Below are positions 33,460-43,023 of a stretch of 64,000 nt of DNA, piece after piece; the first letter of the stretch is position 1; every line of letters begins with the position of its first letter. The stretch is from contig NZ_JACHGT010000005.1 in the NCBI RefSeq assembly GCF_014202425.1, forward strand, positions 460,544 to 524,543, given 5' to 3'. The stretch comes from Phytomonospora endophytica. GTDB taxonomy: Bacteria > Actinomycetota > Actinomycetes > Mycobacteriales > Micromonosporaceae. A program made the position numbers and the translations under genes. The notes under the pieces were generated by a model that saw only the letters and a program-made list of their open reading frames with translations, ran no database searches and was not told where the DNA came from.

Positions 33460-34643
33460 TCCCCGCACTCGACGGTGTCCGCGTCATCGAACTCGCCACC
33501 CTCTTCGCCGGGCCCCTCGCCGGCGCGACGCTCGCCGACTTCGGCGCCGACGTCGTCAAGGTCGAGCACCCCCGCAAACCCGACCCCTCGCGCGGGCACG
33601 GCCCGAGCAAGGACGGCGTCGGCCTGTGGTGGAAGGTCCTCGGCCGCAACAAGCGGGCGATGACCCTCGATCTGTCCACACCGGACGGTCGCGATGTGCT
33701 GCTGCGCATGGCCGCCGAGGCCGACGTCATCATCGAGAACTTCCGGCCGGGCACCCTCGAACGCTGGGGCCTGGGCTACGAGGAGCTCGCGAAGGCCAAT
33801 CCGGGCCTGATCCTGACCCGCGTCACGGGTTTCGGGCAGTTCGGGCCCTACTCCGCGCGCCCCGGCTTCGGGACCCTCGCCGAGGCGATGAGCGGCTTCG
33901 CCGCCGTCACCGGCGAACCCGACGGGCCGCCGACCCTGCCGCCGTTCGGGCTCGCCGACGGGATCGCCGCGCTGTCGACGGCGCTGGCCACGTCGATGGC
34001 CCTGAACTCCCGGCACACCACCGGACGCGGGCAGGTCGTCGACCTCGCCATCATCGAGCCGATCATGGCGCTGCTCGGGCCGCAGATCACCTGGTACACG
34101 CAGCTGGGGTACAAGCAGCCGCGCACCGGGAACCGGTCGAGCAACAACGCCCCGCGCAACACCTACCGGACCGCCGACGGGCGCTGGCTGGCCGTGTCGA
34201 CGAGCGCGCAGAGCATCGCCGAGCGGGTCGTCAAGCTGGTCGGCCGCCCCGACTTCATCGACGCCGACTGGTTCGCCACCGGCAGCGGCCGGGCCGCGCA
34301 CGCCGACGAGCTCGACGCGGCGGTGTCGTCGTGGGTCGGCGCGCGCCCGGCGAGCGAGGTCGTCGCGGCCTTCGAGGACGCGCAGGCCGCCGTGGCGCCG
34401 GTGTACGAGATCGACGATGTCATCGCCGATCCGCAGTTCCAGGCGCTCGGCACCGTCCACAGTGTCCCCGACGACGAGCTCGGCGAGGTCGCCATGCAGA
34501 ACGTGCTGTTCCGCATGTCGGGCACGCCCGGTGAGATCCGCTTCGCCGGGCGCCCACACGGGGCCGACACCGAGGCCGTCCTCGGTGAGCTCGGGCTGTC
34601 CGGCGACGAGATCGCCGAACTGCGCGAGAAGGGCGCGATATGA
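33456..34643 (+). CDS. Class III CoA transferase (CaiB/BaiF family)
   Basis: The 395-residue protein has the family start LDGVRVIELATLFAGPLAGATLADFGADVVKVEHP, then DLSTPDGRDVLLRMAAEADVIIENFRPGTLERWGLG. The catalytic Asp is in GRGQVVDLAIIEPIM near residue 196. Such enzymes transfer CoA from a donor acyl-CoA to a carboxylate. GTG 33456 overlaps the upstream stop (GTGA), and its own stop overlaps the lyase ATG. With the CitE-like lyase it could activate and then split a hydroxy-dicarboxylate (inference). Confidence 0.87.
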   Translation: MIPALDGVRVIELATLFAGPLAGATLADFGADVVKVEHPRKPDPSRGHGPSKDGVGLWWKVLGRNKRAMTLDLSTPDGRDVLLRMAAEADVIIENFRPGTLERWGLGYEELAKANPGLILTRVTGFGQFGPYSARPGFGTLAEAMSGFAAVTGEPDGPPTLPPFGLADGIAALSTALATSMALNSRHTTGRGQVVDLAIIEPIMALLGPQITWYTQLGYKQPRTGNRSSNNAPRNTYRTADGRWLAVSTSAQSIAERVVKLVGRPDFIDADWFATGSGRAAHADELDAAVSSWVGARPASEVVAAFEDAQAAVAPVYEIDDVIADPQFQALGTVHSVPDDELGEVAMQNVLFRMSGTPGEIRFAGRPHGADTEAVLGELGLSGDEIAELREKGAI

Positions 34644-35503
34644 GCGATCCGCTGACCCTGCTCTACGTGCCGGGGGACCGGCCCGACCGCTTCGACAAGG
34701 CCGTCGAGTCCGGCGCGGACACGGTGATCCTCGACCTGGAGGACGCCGTCGCCGCGCCGCACAAGGCCTCGGCGCGTGAAGCGGTGGCGGCCTATCTGGC
34801 CAAGCCGCGCGCGGTGCCGATCCAGGTGCGCGTCAACGACTTGACCGGGCCCGACGTCGCCGCCGACCTGGCGGCCGTGGCGAACGCGCGCGGCCTGACG
34901 GGTCTGCGGCTGCCGAAGGTCGGGTCGGGCGAGCAGGTCCACGACATCGCCGCTTCGGTTGCGGCGCTGACGATCCGCGAGCCCGAACTGCACTGCCTGA
35001 TCGAGTCGGCGGCCGGTGTCGAGGCCGCCCACGCGATCGCCACCGCCCACCCGTGGGTCCGCTCGGTCGGGCTCGGTGAGGCCGATCTGTCGGCCGACCT
35101 CAACGTCGCCGACGAGGCGGGGCTGACCTACGCGCGCAGCCGGATCGTCGTCGCCGCCCGCGCCGCGGGCCTGGCGCCGCCGACGATGTCGGCCTACGCC
35201 AACGTGTCCGATATGGACGGTCTGGCGGCGTCCTGCGCGCGGGGCCGCGCCCTCGGCTTCCTGGGCCGCACGGCCATCCACCCGAGGCAGCTCCCGGTGA
35301 TCGCGGCGGCCTTCCGCCCCGCCGAGTCCGATGTGGACAAGGCGCGCACGCTGCTGGACGCCCTGTCCGGCGCCGAAGCCCGCGGCTCGGGCACCGTCGT
35401 GCTCCCCGACGGCCGCTTCGCCGACCGCGCCATGATCGCCGCGGCCGAGCGGACGGTGGCGCTGGCCGAACGCCTCGCGGGGGTGCCGCGACAACGGGTT
35501 TAG
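34640..35503 (+). CDS. CitE-like CoA ester lyase (HpcH/HpaI superfamily)
   Basis: The 287-residue TIM-barrel protein resembles citrate lyase beta and (citra)malyl-CoA lyases. The start LYVPGDRPDRFDKAVESGADTVILDLEDAV provides the Arg and acidic motif, the Mg-binding Glu is in LHCLIESAAGVEAA, and GLGEADLSADL supplies the Asp. The late FLGRTAIHPRQLPVI is also conserved. It should cleave a 3-hydroxyacyl-CoA made by the upstream CoA transferase into acetyl-CoA (or similar) and a 2-oxoacid. It is the last recognisable gene of the coupled operon. Confidence 0.85.
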   Translation: MSDPLTLLYVPGDRPDRFDKAVESGADTVILDLEDAVAAPHKASAREAVAAYLAKPRAVPIQVRVNDLTGPDVAADLAAVANARGLTGLRLPKVGSGEQVHDIAASVAALTIREPELHCLIESAAGVEAAHAIATAHPWVRSVGLGEADLSADLNVADEAGLTYARSRIVVAARAAGLAPPTMSAYANVSDMDGLAASCARGRALGFLGRTAIHPRQLPVIAAAFRPAESDVDKARTLLDALSGAEARGSGTVVLPDGRFADRAMIAAAERTVALAERLAGVPRQRV

Positions 35504-35538
35504 GACCCCTCCCACGGCGTCGAGGGCAGCATGATCGT

Positions 35539-36369
35539 ATGCCTAGACGCCTTCGTCTGCCGGTCGTGCTGTTGACGGTGATGTGGTCGCTGGCCGCCTG
35601 TTCCCACCCGAACGGCGCGATCCAGGCCGATGCTCCGGCATCGCCGCCGGCGTCCTCCCCGCCAGGCCCGCCGCTGCCCGCCGACGGCGCCGGCCCCTAC
35701 GGCCCCGGCGACTGCCTGAAGATCGACGGGCAGGCGCTCGACACCGTGGACTGTGCCGTCGGGCACGAGTACCAGGTCATGCTCTCGCAGGAGTTCGCCG
35801 GCGACGCCGACGCGTACCTGCCCGACGTCACGGTCTACCGCCCGGTCTGCACCGCCGCGCTGCCGGTGTTCCTCGGCAGCCCCGACGCCGAGGCGAGCAG
35901 GCTGGAGACGCTCAGCTACCTGGCCGGAGAGGCCGAATGGAAGGCGGGGAACCGCTGGTTCGCCTGCCTCATCGCCGAACGTGGCCCCGACGACAAGCCC
36001 GTCCCCCGCACCGGCACCCTCGCCGGCGCACTCGCCGCGGGCCTCGGCGAGCTCCGCCGCTGCCTCGTCGACGAACCGGCCACGAAGGACGCGACGGTCA
36101 CCGTGCCCTGCGACCGTCCACATCGGAGTGAAGCGGTCCCGGGCGTCCTCGTGCTCGGCTCCCCGGCCGATCCGGCTCCCGGCATCCCCGAGATGGCCGA
36201 CCGCGCCGTCGACCACTGCGAAGCGAGGGTCGCCGCATATCTGGGCGACGAACGCGAAGGGGTCACAGCCGCCGCGGACCTACCGCTACCGGACCTGTGG
36301 CCCAACGGCAGCAATCGGGCGGTGTGTTACGCGGTCACGGAGGAGGCGGTGACGGGGACGCTCGTGTGA
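35539..36369 (+). CDS. Septum-formation family lipoprotein
   Basis: The 276-residue protein has a lipoprotein signal with lipobox LAAC (Cys21) and a Pro/Ser/Ala-rich linker to residue ~55. Two copies of a Cys-containing Septum_form-type module follow: GPGDCLKIDGQALDTVDCAVGHEYQVML opens the first and LRRCLVDEPATKDATVTVPCDRPHRSEAV the second. The cysteines probably form disulfides outside the membrane. Mycobacterial relatives were linked to septation, but the activity is not defined. It starts 35 bases after the lyase gene and may be transcribed with it, though its function looks unrelated. Confidence 0.75.
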   Translation: MPRRLRLPVVLLTVMWSLAACSHPNGAIQADAPASPPASSPPGPPLPADGAGPYGPGDCLKIDGQALDTVDCAVGHEYQVMLSQEFAGDADAYLPDVTVYRPVCTAALPVFLGSPDAEASRLETLSYLAGEAEWKAGNRWFACLIAERGPDDKPVPRTGTLAGALAAGLGELRRCLVDEPATKDATVTVPCDRPHRSEAVPGVLVLGSPADPAPGIPEMADRAVDHCEARVAAYLGDEREGVTAAADLPLPDLWPNGSNRAVCYAVTEEAVTGTLV

Positions 36370-36492
36370 CCTGGATGAGAAGCCCCGGCGAGCCCCCCGA
36401 CCGCACCCGCACACACGGCGCCTGCCCGCGCAGCCCGGTCATGGAGGCCTTCGACGGTGGCCGAGGAGAACGCCTTGAGCGAACCGTGAGGC

Positions 36493-36520
36493 GGGCGCCC
36501 GGCCCCGAGACCGGGCGCCC
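36493..36520. terminator. Terminator hairpin between convergent genes
   Basis: GGGCGCCCGG (36493-36502) pairs perfectly with CCGGGCGCCC (36511-36520) around an 8-base loop, just past the nuclease stop codon. It can serve both the lipoprotein and nuclease genes. Confidence 0.75.
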
Positions 36521-36525
36521 ACCAC

Positions 36526-38901
36526 CTAGACCTTCACCCGCACGACCTGCGGATCATGGTCGCTCAGCTGTCCCGCGAACTCCGCGTTCGTGTGCACCAC
36601 GTCGTAGGCGTAGCCCGCGCTCACCAGCGACGGCGAGATCAGGATGTGGTCGAGGACCTGCGAGTTGCCCTCGAACACGTAGGTGTAGCGCTCGGCGTCG
36701 GGCAGGGTCGACGGCAGATCCGTCATCCCCACCGCCGTCAGCTTCGCGATCGTCGCCGAGAATTCGAAGTCGTTCAGATCCCCGGCGACCACCACGCGCG
36801 CGTTCGTGTCGATCGCGCGCATCTTCGCGATGAAGTCGGCGACGAGTTGCGCCTGCTGGTTTCGCTGCGTCTCGCTGCTGCGCTTCGGCGGCTGGTTACG
36901 GCCGAAGAGCGGGTCGTCGCCGCCCTTGGAGTTGAAATGGTTGGCGATGACGTAGACGGGCTTGCCGTTGGCGACGAACTTGCCCACCAGCGGCTTGCGG
37001 CTGGCGTTGAAGGCCGCGCTCGCCGGGCTGATCCGTCCCGGGTTGACGTTCAGCGCGATCGGGTCGGCGGCATTGCCGCTCGCCGTGGCGGTGACCGCCG
37101 TCGTCGCGCCACCGGGCGTGCCGCCGGCGAACTGCACCCTGTCGGTCCGGAACAGGAAGCCGACGCGGATGTTGCCACCCGGCTCGCCGCCGTCGGCGCC
37201 GTTGACCGGGTCGACACCGCGCCAGTCATAGGTGGGACCGCCCGCCGCCTTGATGGCCGCGATCAGCTTCGCCCACGTCTGGTCGGCGGAGACGACGCCG
37301 TTGTTCGCGGCGCCGTCGTTGTCCTGGATCTCCTCGACGGCGATGATGCCCGGCGCGGCCAGGTTCGTCACGATCTGCTTGGCGAGCCCGTCGAACTTGC
37401 TCTGCGGGTCGGTCGGGTCGAGGTTCTCGACGTTGAACGCCGCGATCGACAGCTCACCGGCGCCCGCGGCCGCGGTGGTCTCGGGGGTGAGACCGCCGGA
37501 CACGCGGGTCAGGGCCGCGGTCAGCTCCAGCTTGAAGTTCCCGAAGGCGTAGTCGAGCACGCCGACGGCGGGGCCGGAGAAGTGATCGCCGACGTTGACG
37601 CCGGCGGGCGTCGACCCGGCCAGGACCGCGTCGTCGAGGACGACCCGCTCGGGGTTGAAGTCGGTCGAGCGGATCGCGATGCCCTTGCGGGTCGTGCGAA
37701 CCGAGGCCCCGGCGCCGTCGTCGGCGAGGACGGGGATCTCGCCGAAGGACGTGCTCGGGCCGGTGGCCACGGGGTTGCTGACCTGGACCCGCATGCCTTC
37801 CAGGGACTCGTAGAAGTCGATGCCGTCGGTGGCCGCGTCGAAAGTGCCGGAGACTTCGACGTCGCCGTTGGCGTCATCGTCGATGACGGTGGACGGGGGG
37901 ACCCGTCCGCCGCCGCCGATGACCGTCGGCGCGGGCACGGTGCGGGTGCCGAGCTTCGTGACGGTCGGGGCGGTGAGTTCGGTGGTGGTCAGGTTCGTCG
38001 TCGCGGTGCCGCCGGGGCGGAACTCGGTGACGGTGGCCTTGACCGCGACCTCGTCGCCGACCTTGGCCGTCGGCGCGCTGCTCGTGTAGACGAGCACGCC
38101 TTCCGAGGTCTCCGGATCGCTGTCGGGGCAGGGATCCTGGAACCAGAAGCCGGTCGCGCCGACCGCGGTGACGACCCCGCGCACGTCGGTGACGGCCGAT
38201 CCGGACATCGGCGACTTGTGGGTCGCGCCCTGGATCTGGCGGATGCGGGTCGACGGGTAATCGCAGGTCCCACCGCCGTCGCCGCCGCCACCGTTGATGT
38301 TCTGCGGGGTCGGTGCCCCGGCGGCGAACTCGGTGCCGTTGTCGTCGGCGTCGGCGGTGACGGTCTTGCGCGCGACGGAGGTCGTGTTCGACGCGCCCGG
38401 CGCCACGCTCGCCTCGAAGTCGTTGGCGCTGCCGTAGCCGACGAAGTCGCGCACACCGGCGGCCGTGTCACAGTTGGCGCCGCAGCTCAGCGCCGCCGTC
38501 GAGGTGACCAGCGCGACCTTGCCGGTCGTCGCCGACATGTTCATGCCGCCCGACGCGTCCGGTGCCGGGAGCGCCGCGCCGCCGCTGGTGCCGCCGGCGA
38601 GTTTCACCAGGTAGCGGCCACCTGCGGGGATCGACCCGTGCAGTGCCGCCGCCGCCCAGCTCGTGCCGGACGCCGACGCGTAGTGCACCGACCAGCCCGC
38701 CACGCTGACCGGCGAGGCGCCCCGGTTGTAGAGCTCGACGAAGTCGTTGGCGTACGGGGCGCCGCTGTTGCCGCCTCCGCCGTACACCTCGGCGATCACC
38801 ACGTCAGGTGAGGCCGCCGCCGCGCTCGACGGCAGCGCGAGTAGCGCCGCGCCGAGGGTCGCGGTTAAGAAAGTCGCCATGCGGCGACTGCGATTGCGCA
38901 T
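36526..38901 (-). CDS. Secreted ExeM/NucH-type nuclease with lamin-tail domain
   Basis: The 791-residue protein has a Sec signal peptide (MRNRSRRMATF... ending SSAAAA). A lamin-tail domain follows (VVIAEVYGGGGNSGAPYANDFVELYNRG, SVAGWSVHYASASG). After a Gly/Asp linker comes an OB-fold-like region (MSGSAVTDVRGVVTAVGATGFWFQDP). The C-terminal ~300 residues are an endonuclease/exonuclease/phosphatase domain (LSIAAFNVENLDP, IIAVEEIQDN, VYVIANHFNSKGG, VVVAGDLNDFEF, LSDHDPQVV), with the catalytic Asp, Asn and His residues visible. It would degrade extracellular DNA. ATG 38901 follows GGAGGA. Confidence 0.88.
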   Translation of the reverse strand: MRNRSRRMATFLTATLGAALLALPSSAAAASPDVVIAEVYGGGGNSGAPYANDFVELYNRGASPVSVAGWSVHYASASGTSWAAAALHGSIPAGGRYLVKLAGGTSGGAALPAPDASGGMNMSATTGKVALVTSTAALSCGANCDTAAGVRDFVGYGSANDFEASVAPGASNTTSVARKTVTADADDNGTEFAAGAPTPQNINGGGGDGGGTCDYPSTRIRQIQGATHKSPMSGSAVTDVRGVVTAVGATGFWFQDPCPDSDPETSEGVLVYTSSAPTAKVGDEVAVKATVTEFRPGGTATTNLTTTELTAPTVTKLGTRTVPAPTVIGGGGRVPPSTVIDDDANGDVEVSGTFDAATDGIDFYESLEGMRVQVSNPVATGPSTSFGEIPVLADDGAGASVRTTRKGIAIRSTDFNPERVVLDDAVLAGSTPAGVNVGDHFSGPAVGVLDYAFGNFKLELTAALTRVSGGLTPETTAAAGAGELSIAAFNVENLDPTDPQSKFDGLAKQIVTNLAAPGIIAVEEIQDNDGAANNGVVSADQTWAKLIAAIKAAGGPTYDWRGVDPVNGADGGEPGGNIRVGFLFRTDRVQFAGGTPGGATTAVTATASGNAADPIALNVNPGRISPASAAFNASRKPLVGKFVANGKPVYVIANHFNSKGGDDPLFGRNQPPKRSSETQRNQQAQLVADFIAKMRAIDTNARVVVAGDLNDFEFSATIAKLTAVGMTDLPSTLPDAERYTYVFEGNSQVLDHILISPSLVSAGYAYDVVHTNAEFAGQLSDHDPQVVRVKV

Positions 38902-39073
38902 GCTTCCTCCAGATCGGATGGACTGCGGGCATCGTAGCGACGGGAGGTGTACCGGTGGGTAACCTGTCCGGTCGGCGACAATGACCCAGCTCATCTCCAC
39001 GAAGGGAGTCGCCGGCGCCCCTACCCCCGTCCGGTACCCTCACGCGACGCCAGCCACCAACGAAAGGCGCCCG

Positions 39074-39448
39074 ATGAGCACCCGCGACACGACGCCCGCC
39101 CCCCGCGAACCCCTCGTCCGCTGGTTCTCGGTGATCGCCATCGTCGAGGCCCTGACCTGGGCCGGACTGCTGATCGGCATGTACTTCAAGTACATCCCGG
39201 AATCGACCACCGAGATCGGCGTGAAGATCTTCGGCCCCATCCACGGCGCCGTCTTCGTCGCCTACGTCGTCGAGACCTTCCTCGTCTCCTGGAAACTGCG
39301 CTGGCGCCTCTTCTCCTGGACGACCTTCTTCGCCCTCGCCGCGTCCATCCCGCCCTTCTTCACCGTCCTGTTCGAGATCTGGGCCCGCAAGACGGGCCGC
39401 CTCGAAGTCCGCACGGAGGCACCGGAGCCGGAGCGGGTGGGGGTTTAG
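39074..39448 (+). CDS. DUF3817 family membrane protein
   Basis: The 124-residue protein has three hydrophobic segments and the DUF3817 pattern: LVRWFSVIAIVEALTWAGLLIGMYFKYIP, then GPIHGAVFVAYVVETFLVSWKLRW. ATG 39074 follows GAAAGG, and the family begins just after it; an upstream ATG at 38981 adds nothing recognisable. The function of the family is not known. Confidence 0.82.
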   Translation: MSTRDTTPAPREPLVRWFSVIAIVEALTWAGLLIGMYFKYIPESTTEIGVKIFGPIHGAVFVAYVVETFLVSWKLRWRLFSWTTFFALAASIPPFFTVLFEIWARKTGRLEVRTEAPEPERVGV

Positions 39449-39542
39449 GACCGCGTGGCACTACTCCTCTCCGGTCCCGCCCGATTACGCTCGGATGCGC
39501 CGCAAGGCCGCGTAGTGGCGTGGGGGCGAGGAGGGAGCACAG

Positions 39543-42500
39543 GTGCTACTCGATGAGGTGGCCCCGGGCTTAAGGCTGTCAGGTGTCATTCCGGCCGAAG
39601 TCGTCACCGTCATCGCGGTGCAGCGACATGGTCCCGACGCACTGGAACTGACGTACAAGACCACGACGGGCGCGCTCGGACAGCAGGTCCTCTTCGGGCA
39701 GGACGCGGACGCGCTGTCGGTCGCCCGGACCGGAAGCCGCGCGTTCGACGCCCCGGCGAACGACTTCAAGCTCGTCGCCGAGGCCCAGCGGATCACCCTC
39801 GCGGGCCTCTTCGACCCGATGCTCGCGGTCGCGACGAGCGATGTCCGGCCGCTACCCCACCAGATCCACGCCGTCTACGGCGAGCTGCTGCCACGCACCC
39901 CGCTGCGTTTCCTCCTCGCGGACGACCCGGGTGCCGGCAAGACGATCATGGCGGGCCTCTACATCAAGGAACTCATTCTCCGCGACGATGTGCGCCGCTG
40001 CCTGATCGTCGCGCCAGGGGGACTGGTCGAGCAGTGGCAGGACGAGCTGTTCTTCAAGTTCGGGTTGCGCTTCGACCTGCTCACCAACCAGCTCATCGAC
40101 GCCAACGTCAACCTCAACGTGTTCGAGACCAGCCAGCTGCTGATCGCGCGCATGGACCAGCTCGCCCGCAACGAGGAACTGCGCGGCCGGCTGCGGGAGA
40201 CCGATTGGGATCTGATCGTCGTCGACGAGGCACACCGGATGGGAGCACATTTCTTCGGCGGCAAGCTGGAGAAGACCAAGCGCTTTCAGCTCGGTGAGCT
40301 GCTCGGCGACATCACCCGCCACCTGCTCCTGATGACGGCCACCCCGCACTCGGGCAAGGAAGAGGACTTCCAGCTCTTCCTCACCCTCCTTGACCGGGAC
40401 CGCTTCGAAGGCCGGTCCAAGGACGCCGCCGATACCAAGGGGATCATGCGCCGCATGGTCAAGGAGGATCTGCTCACCTTCGAAGGGCGCAGACTGTTCC
40501 CCGAGCGGATCGCCGAGACCGTTCCCTACGAGCTGACCGCCCTCGAGTACGACCTGTACGAGCACGTCACCGACTACGTGCGGACGGGCATGAACCGGGC
40601 CGAGAAGCTCGAAGGCAAGCACCGCAACACCGTCGGCTTCGCGCTGACGGTGCTCCAACGACGCCTCGCCTCCAGCCCCGCGGCGATTCACCAGAGTCTG
40701 ATCCGCCGGTCTCGCCGCCTCGAACGCAAGAAGCACGAGATCCTCAGCGGGACGTACGTGGACACCGAGCCCACCATCGAACCCGCCGACCTCGACGCCG
40801 ACGAGTACAACGCCGAAGAGGTCGAAACGCTCGAAGAGGAACTCCTCGACGCCGCCACGGCCGCCCGCACCGTGCAGGAGCTCGACGTCGAACTCGCCGA
40901 CCTGACCGGGCTGACCGCTCTCGCCAAGACCGTCCGCGACTCGGGTACGGACCGCAAGTGGACCGAGCTGTCGACGATCCTCCAGGGCAACGCCCTCACC
41001 GTGGACGACGACGGTTCGCCGCGAAAACTCATCATCTTCACCGAGCACCGCGACACCCTCGAATACCTCCGCGATCGCATCTCCTCGTTGCTCGGTCGCC
41101 CGGACGCCGTCCGCGCCATTCACGGTGGGGTGAGACGCGGCGAGCGCCGGCAGATCACCGAGGAGTTCACCCAGAATCCCGAGTGCCAGATCCTCCTCGC
41201 CACTGACGCCGCCGGAGAGGGTCTCAACCTCCAGGCCGCCCACCTGATGGTCAACTACGACCTGCCCTGGAACCCGAACCGCATCGAGCAGCGCTTCGGC
41301 CGAATCCACCGCATCGGGCAGGAGCAGGTCTGCCGACTGTGGAACCTCGTCGCGTCCAACACCCGCGAAGGCGAGGTCTTCACGCGGCTGCTGCTGAAGA
41401 TCGAGGAGATGGGCAAGGCGTACGGCGGGAAGGTCTTCGACGTCCTTGGCGAGGCCTTCGCCGAGACGCCGCTCCGCGACCTGCTCATGGAGGCCATCCA
41501 GTACGGCGAACGCCCGGACGTGCGCGCGAAGATGCACCAGGTCATCGACGCGAGCGTCGGCGACGGAGTCAAAGAGCTGCTGGCGGAGAGAGCCCTGGCC
41601 GCCGCGCATCTCGCGGACACCGACCTCGCCGAACTCCGCGGCGCGATGGACGCGGCTCGCGCCCGGCGCCTGCAACCCCACTACATCGAACGCGCCTTCA
41701 AAGCGGCGTTCACGAGGCTGGGTGGTCGCATTGCGAGACGGGAGCGTGCGCGATACGAGATCACCAACGTGCCGGCTCAGCTCAGGACGGGCAGGCATGG
41801 GCCGATCGCGACACGGTACGACCGCGTCACCTTTGACCTGGATCATGCGGCTACGGATGCCGGTCAGACCCGCGCTGACCTGCTCGCGCCAGGGCACCCG
41901 CTGCATGACGCGGTCATGGACGAGACGGTCGGACGGTTCGGGGGCGTGCTCAACGCCGGGACTGTGCTCGTGTCATCGACGCTCGACGAGCCGTGTCTCT
42001 TGGTCGGGGTGATCGAGGAGGTCGCGGACGCGACGGGGGCGAGTGTGGCGAGGCGGTTCGGTTACGCGTTCGTGGATGCCTCCGGCTCCGTCACGCCCGC
42101 CGGACCCTCGCCGTACCTTGACTGCGTTGAGGCACCAGATACGCCGGCTGTCGCGGCTGCCCGTGGCCTGCCCTGGTTGGCGGACGCCGAGGACAAGGCG
42201 ATCAGCTGGATCATCGCCAACCGGCTGCCGGAGCACTTGAGTGAGGTGAGACCACGGCGTGTGGGTGAGCTGGCGAGGACACGGGATCTGGTCACCAAGC
42301 GGCTTTCGCAGGAGAGCGAGCGGCTGATCCTTGAGGCTGCGGTCGCGTCGGAGAAGGAGCAGAAGGGGGAGAAGCCGAAGGAGTCGGCGGAGGGGCTTAG
42401 CCGTAAGGCTGCGGAGTTGGAGGCGCGGCTGGAGCGTCGTCGGGAGGTGCTGGACCAGCAGATTCTGATGTCGACGAAGCCACCGTTGGTGGTGACGGCG

Positions 42501-42956
42501 GCGTTGGTGCTGCCCGTGGGGATGGTGGAGGGGGAGTTGCCGGCTGATGCGCCGATGCATGCCAAGGAGACGAAGGAGGTGGAGCGACGTGGGGTTGACC
42601 TGGTGATGAAGTGTGAGCGGGAGTTGGGGAGGGAGCCGGTGGAGCAGGCTTTCAACAACCCGGGCTTCGACATCTTGTCTACGGCACCGGGTGGGGAGAT
42701 GTACCGGATCGAGGTGAAGGCTCGTATTGCGGGGGCAGAGGACTTCTTCGTTACGTACAACGAGTTCTTGACCGGGAAGAACTCGGCGCCTAGGTATCGA
42801 CTTGCGTTGGTGAAGGTTGATCCGCTTGGGGCGGAGTGGGATGAGGTGCGGTATCTGGATGATCCGTTCATCAGTACTAATCTTGGCGGGATCGAGGTAA
42901 CGGGTATCCGCTTTGATTGGATCAATATGTGGTTGAAGGGGGCCGGGCCACACTGA
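39543..42956 (+). CDS. SNF2-type DEAD/DEAH helicase of an Hma-like defence locus
   Basis: The 1137-residue superfamily-2 ATPase has Walker A DDPGAGKTIMAG near 126-137, the DEAH box VVDEAHRMG near 228, motif III LLMTATPHSGKEEDF, and a helicase C domain ending LLATDAAGEGLNLQAAHLMVNYDLPWNPNRIEQRFGRIHRIGQ. The last ~120 residues form a DUF3883-like domain (FNNPGFDILSTAPGGEMYRIEVKARIAG), which resembles restriction-type folds with an E-x-K core. GTG 39543 has GGAGGGA upstream. It is followed by a DUF1156 methylase and a DUF499 ATPase, the helicase/methylase/ATPase trio. From about 42.0 kb the codon ends shift from C to G and T. Confidence 0.87.
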   Translation: MLLDEVAPGLRLSGVIPAEVVTVIAVQRHGPDALELTYKTTTGALGQQVLFGQDADALSVARTGSRAFDAPANDFKLVAEAQRITLAGLFDPMLAVATSDVRPLPHQIHAVYGELLPRTPLRFLLADDPGAGKTIMAGLYIKELILRDDVRRCLIVAPGGLVEQWQDELFFKFGLRFDLLTNQLIDANVNLNVFETSQLLIARMDQLARNEELRGRLRETDWDLIVVDEAHRMGAHFFGGKLEKTKRFQLGELLGDITRHLLLMTATPHSGKEEDFQLFLTLLDRDRFEGRSKDAADTKGIMRRMVKEDLLTFEGRRLFPERIAETVPYELTALEYDLYEHVTDYVRTGMNRAEKLEGKHRNTVGFALTVLQRRLASSPAAIHQSLIRRSRRLERKKHEILSGTYVDTEPTIEPADLDADEYNAEEVETLEEELLDAATAARTVQELDVELADLTGLTALAKTVRDSGTDRKWTELSTILQGNALTVDDDGSPRKLIIFTEHRDTLEYLRDRISSLLGRPDAVRAIHGGVRRGERRQITEEFTQNPECQILLATDAAGEGLNLQAAHLMVNYDLPWNPNRIEQRFGRIHRIGQEQVCRLWNLVASNTREGEVFTRLLLKIEEMGKAYGGKVFDVLGEAFAETPLRDLLMEAIQYGERPDVRAKMHQVIDASVGDGVKELLAERALAAAHLADTDLAELRGAMDAARARRLQPHYIERAFKAAFTRLGGRIARRERARYEITNVPAQLRTGRHGPIATRYDRVTFDLDHAATDAGQTRADLLAPGHPLHDAVMDETVGRFGGVLNAGTVLVSSTLDEPCLLVGVIEEVADATGASVARRFGYAFVDASGSVTPAGPSPYLDCVEAPDTPAVAAARGLPWLADAEDKAISWIIANRLPEHLSEVRPRRVGELARTRDLVTKRLSQESERLILEAAVASEKEQKGEKPKESAEGLSRKAAELEARLERRREVLDQQILMSTKPPLVVTAALVLPVGMVEGELPADAPMHAKETKEVERRGVDLVMKCERELGREPVEQAFNNPGFDILSTAPGGEMYRIEVKARIAGAEDFFVTYNEFLTGKNSAPRYRLALVKVDPLGAEWDEVRYLDDPFISTNLGGIEVTGIRFDWINMWLKGAGPH

Positions 42957-43005
42957 CCTCTCTTGATGCCCGTAAGGGCAGCATTCCTTTGATTTCGCGC
43001 CAGGA

Positions 43006-43023
43006 GAGCTTATTATCAAGCTC
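43006..43023. promoter_or_regulatory. Inverted repeat upstream of the methylase gene
   Basis: GAGCTT-ATTATC-AAGCTC is a perfect 6+6 inverted repeat in the 111-base gap between helicase and methylase. A smaller stem GCCC-gtaa-GGGC lies at 42968-42979. They may mark separate control of the methylase; no -35/-10 pair is convincing. Confidence 0.4.

Noticed and set aside
36556..38811. 751-codon open frame on the + strand
   Set aside because: It is antisense to the secreted nuclease and rich in Val/Gly/Arg/Asp without domain features.
39852..41906. 684-codon open frame on the - strand
   Set aside because: It is antisense to the conserved helicase motifs; the + strand frame is clearly the gene.
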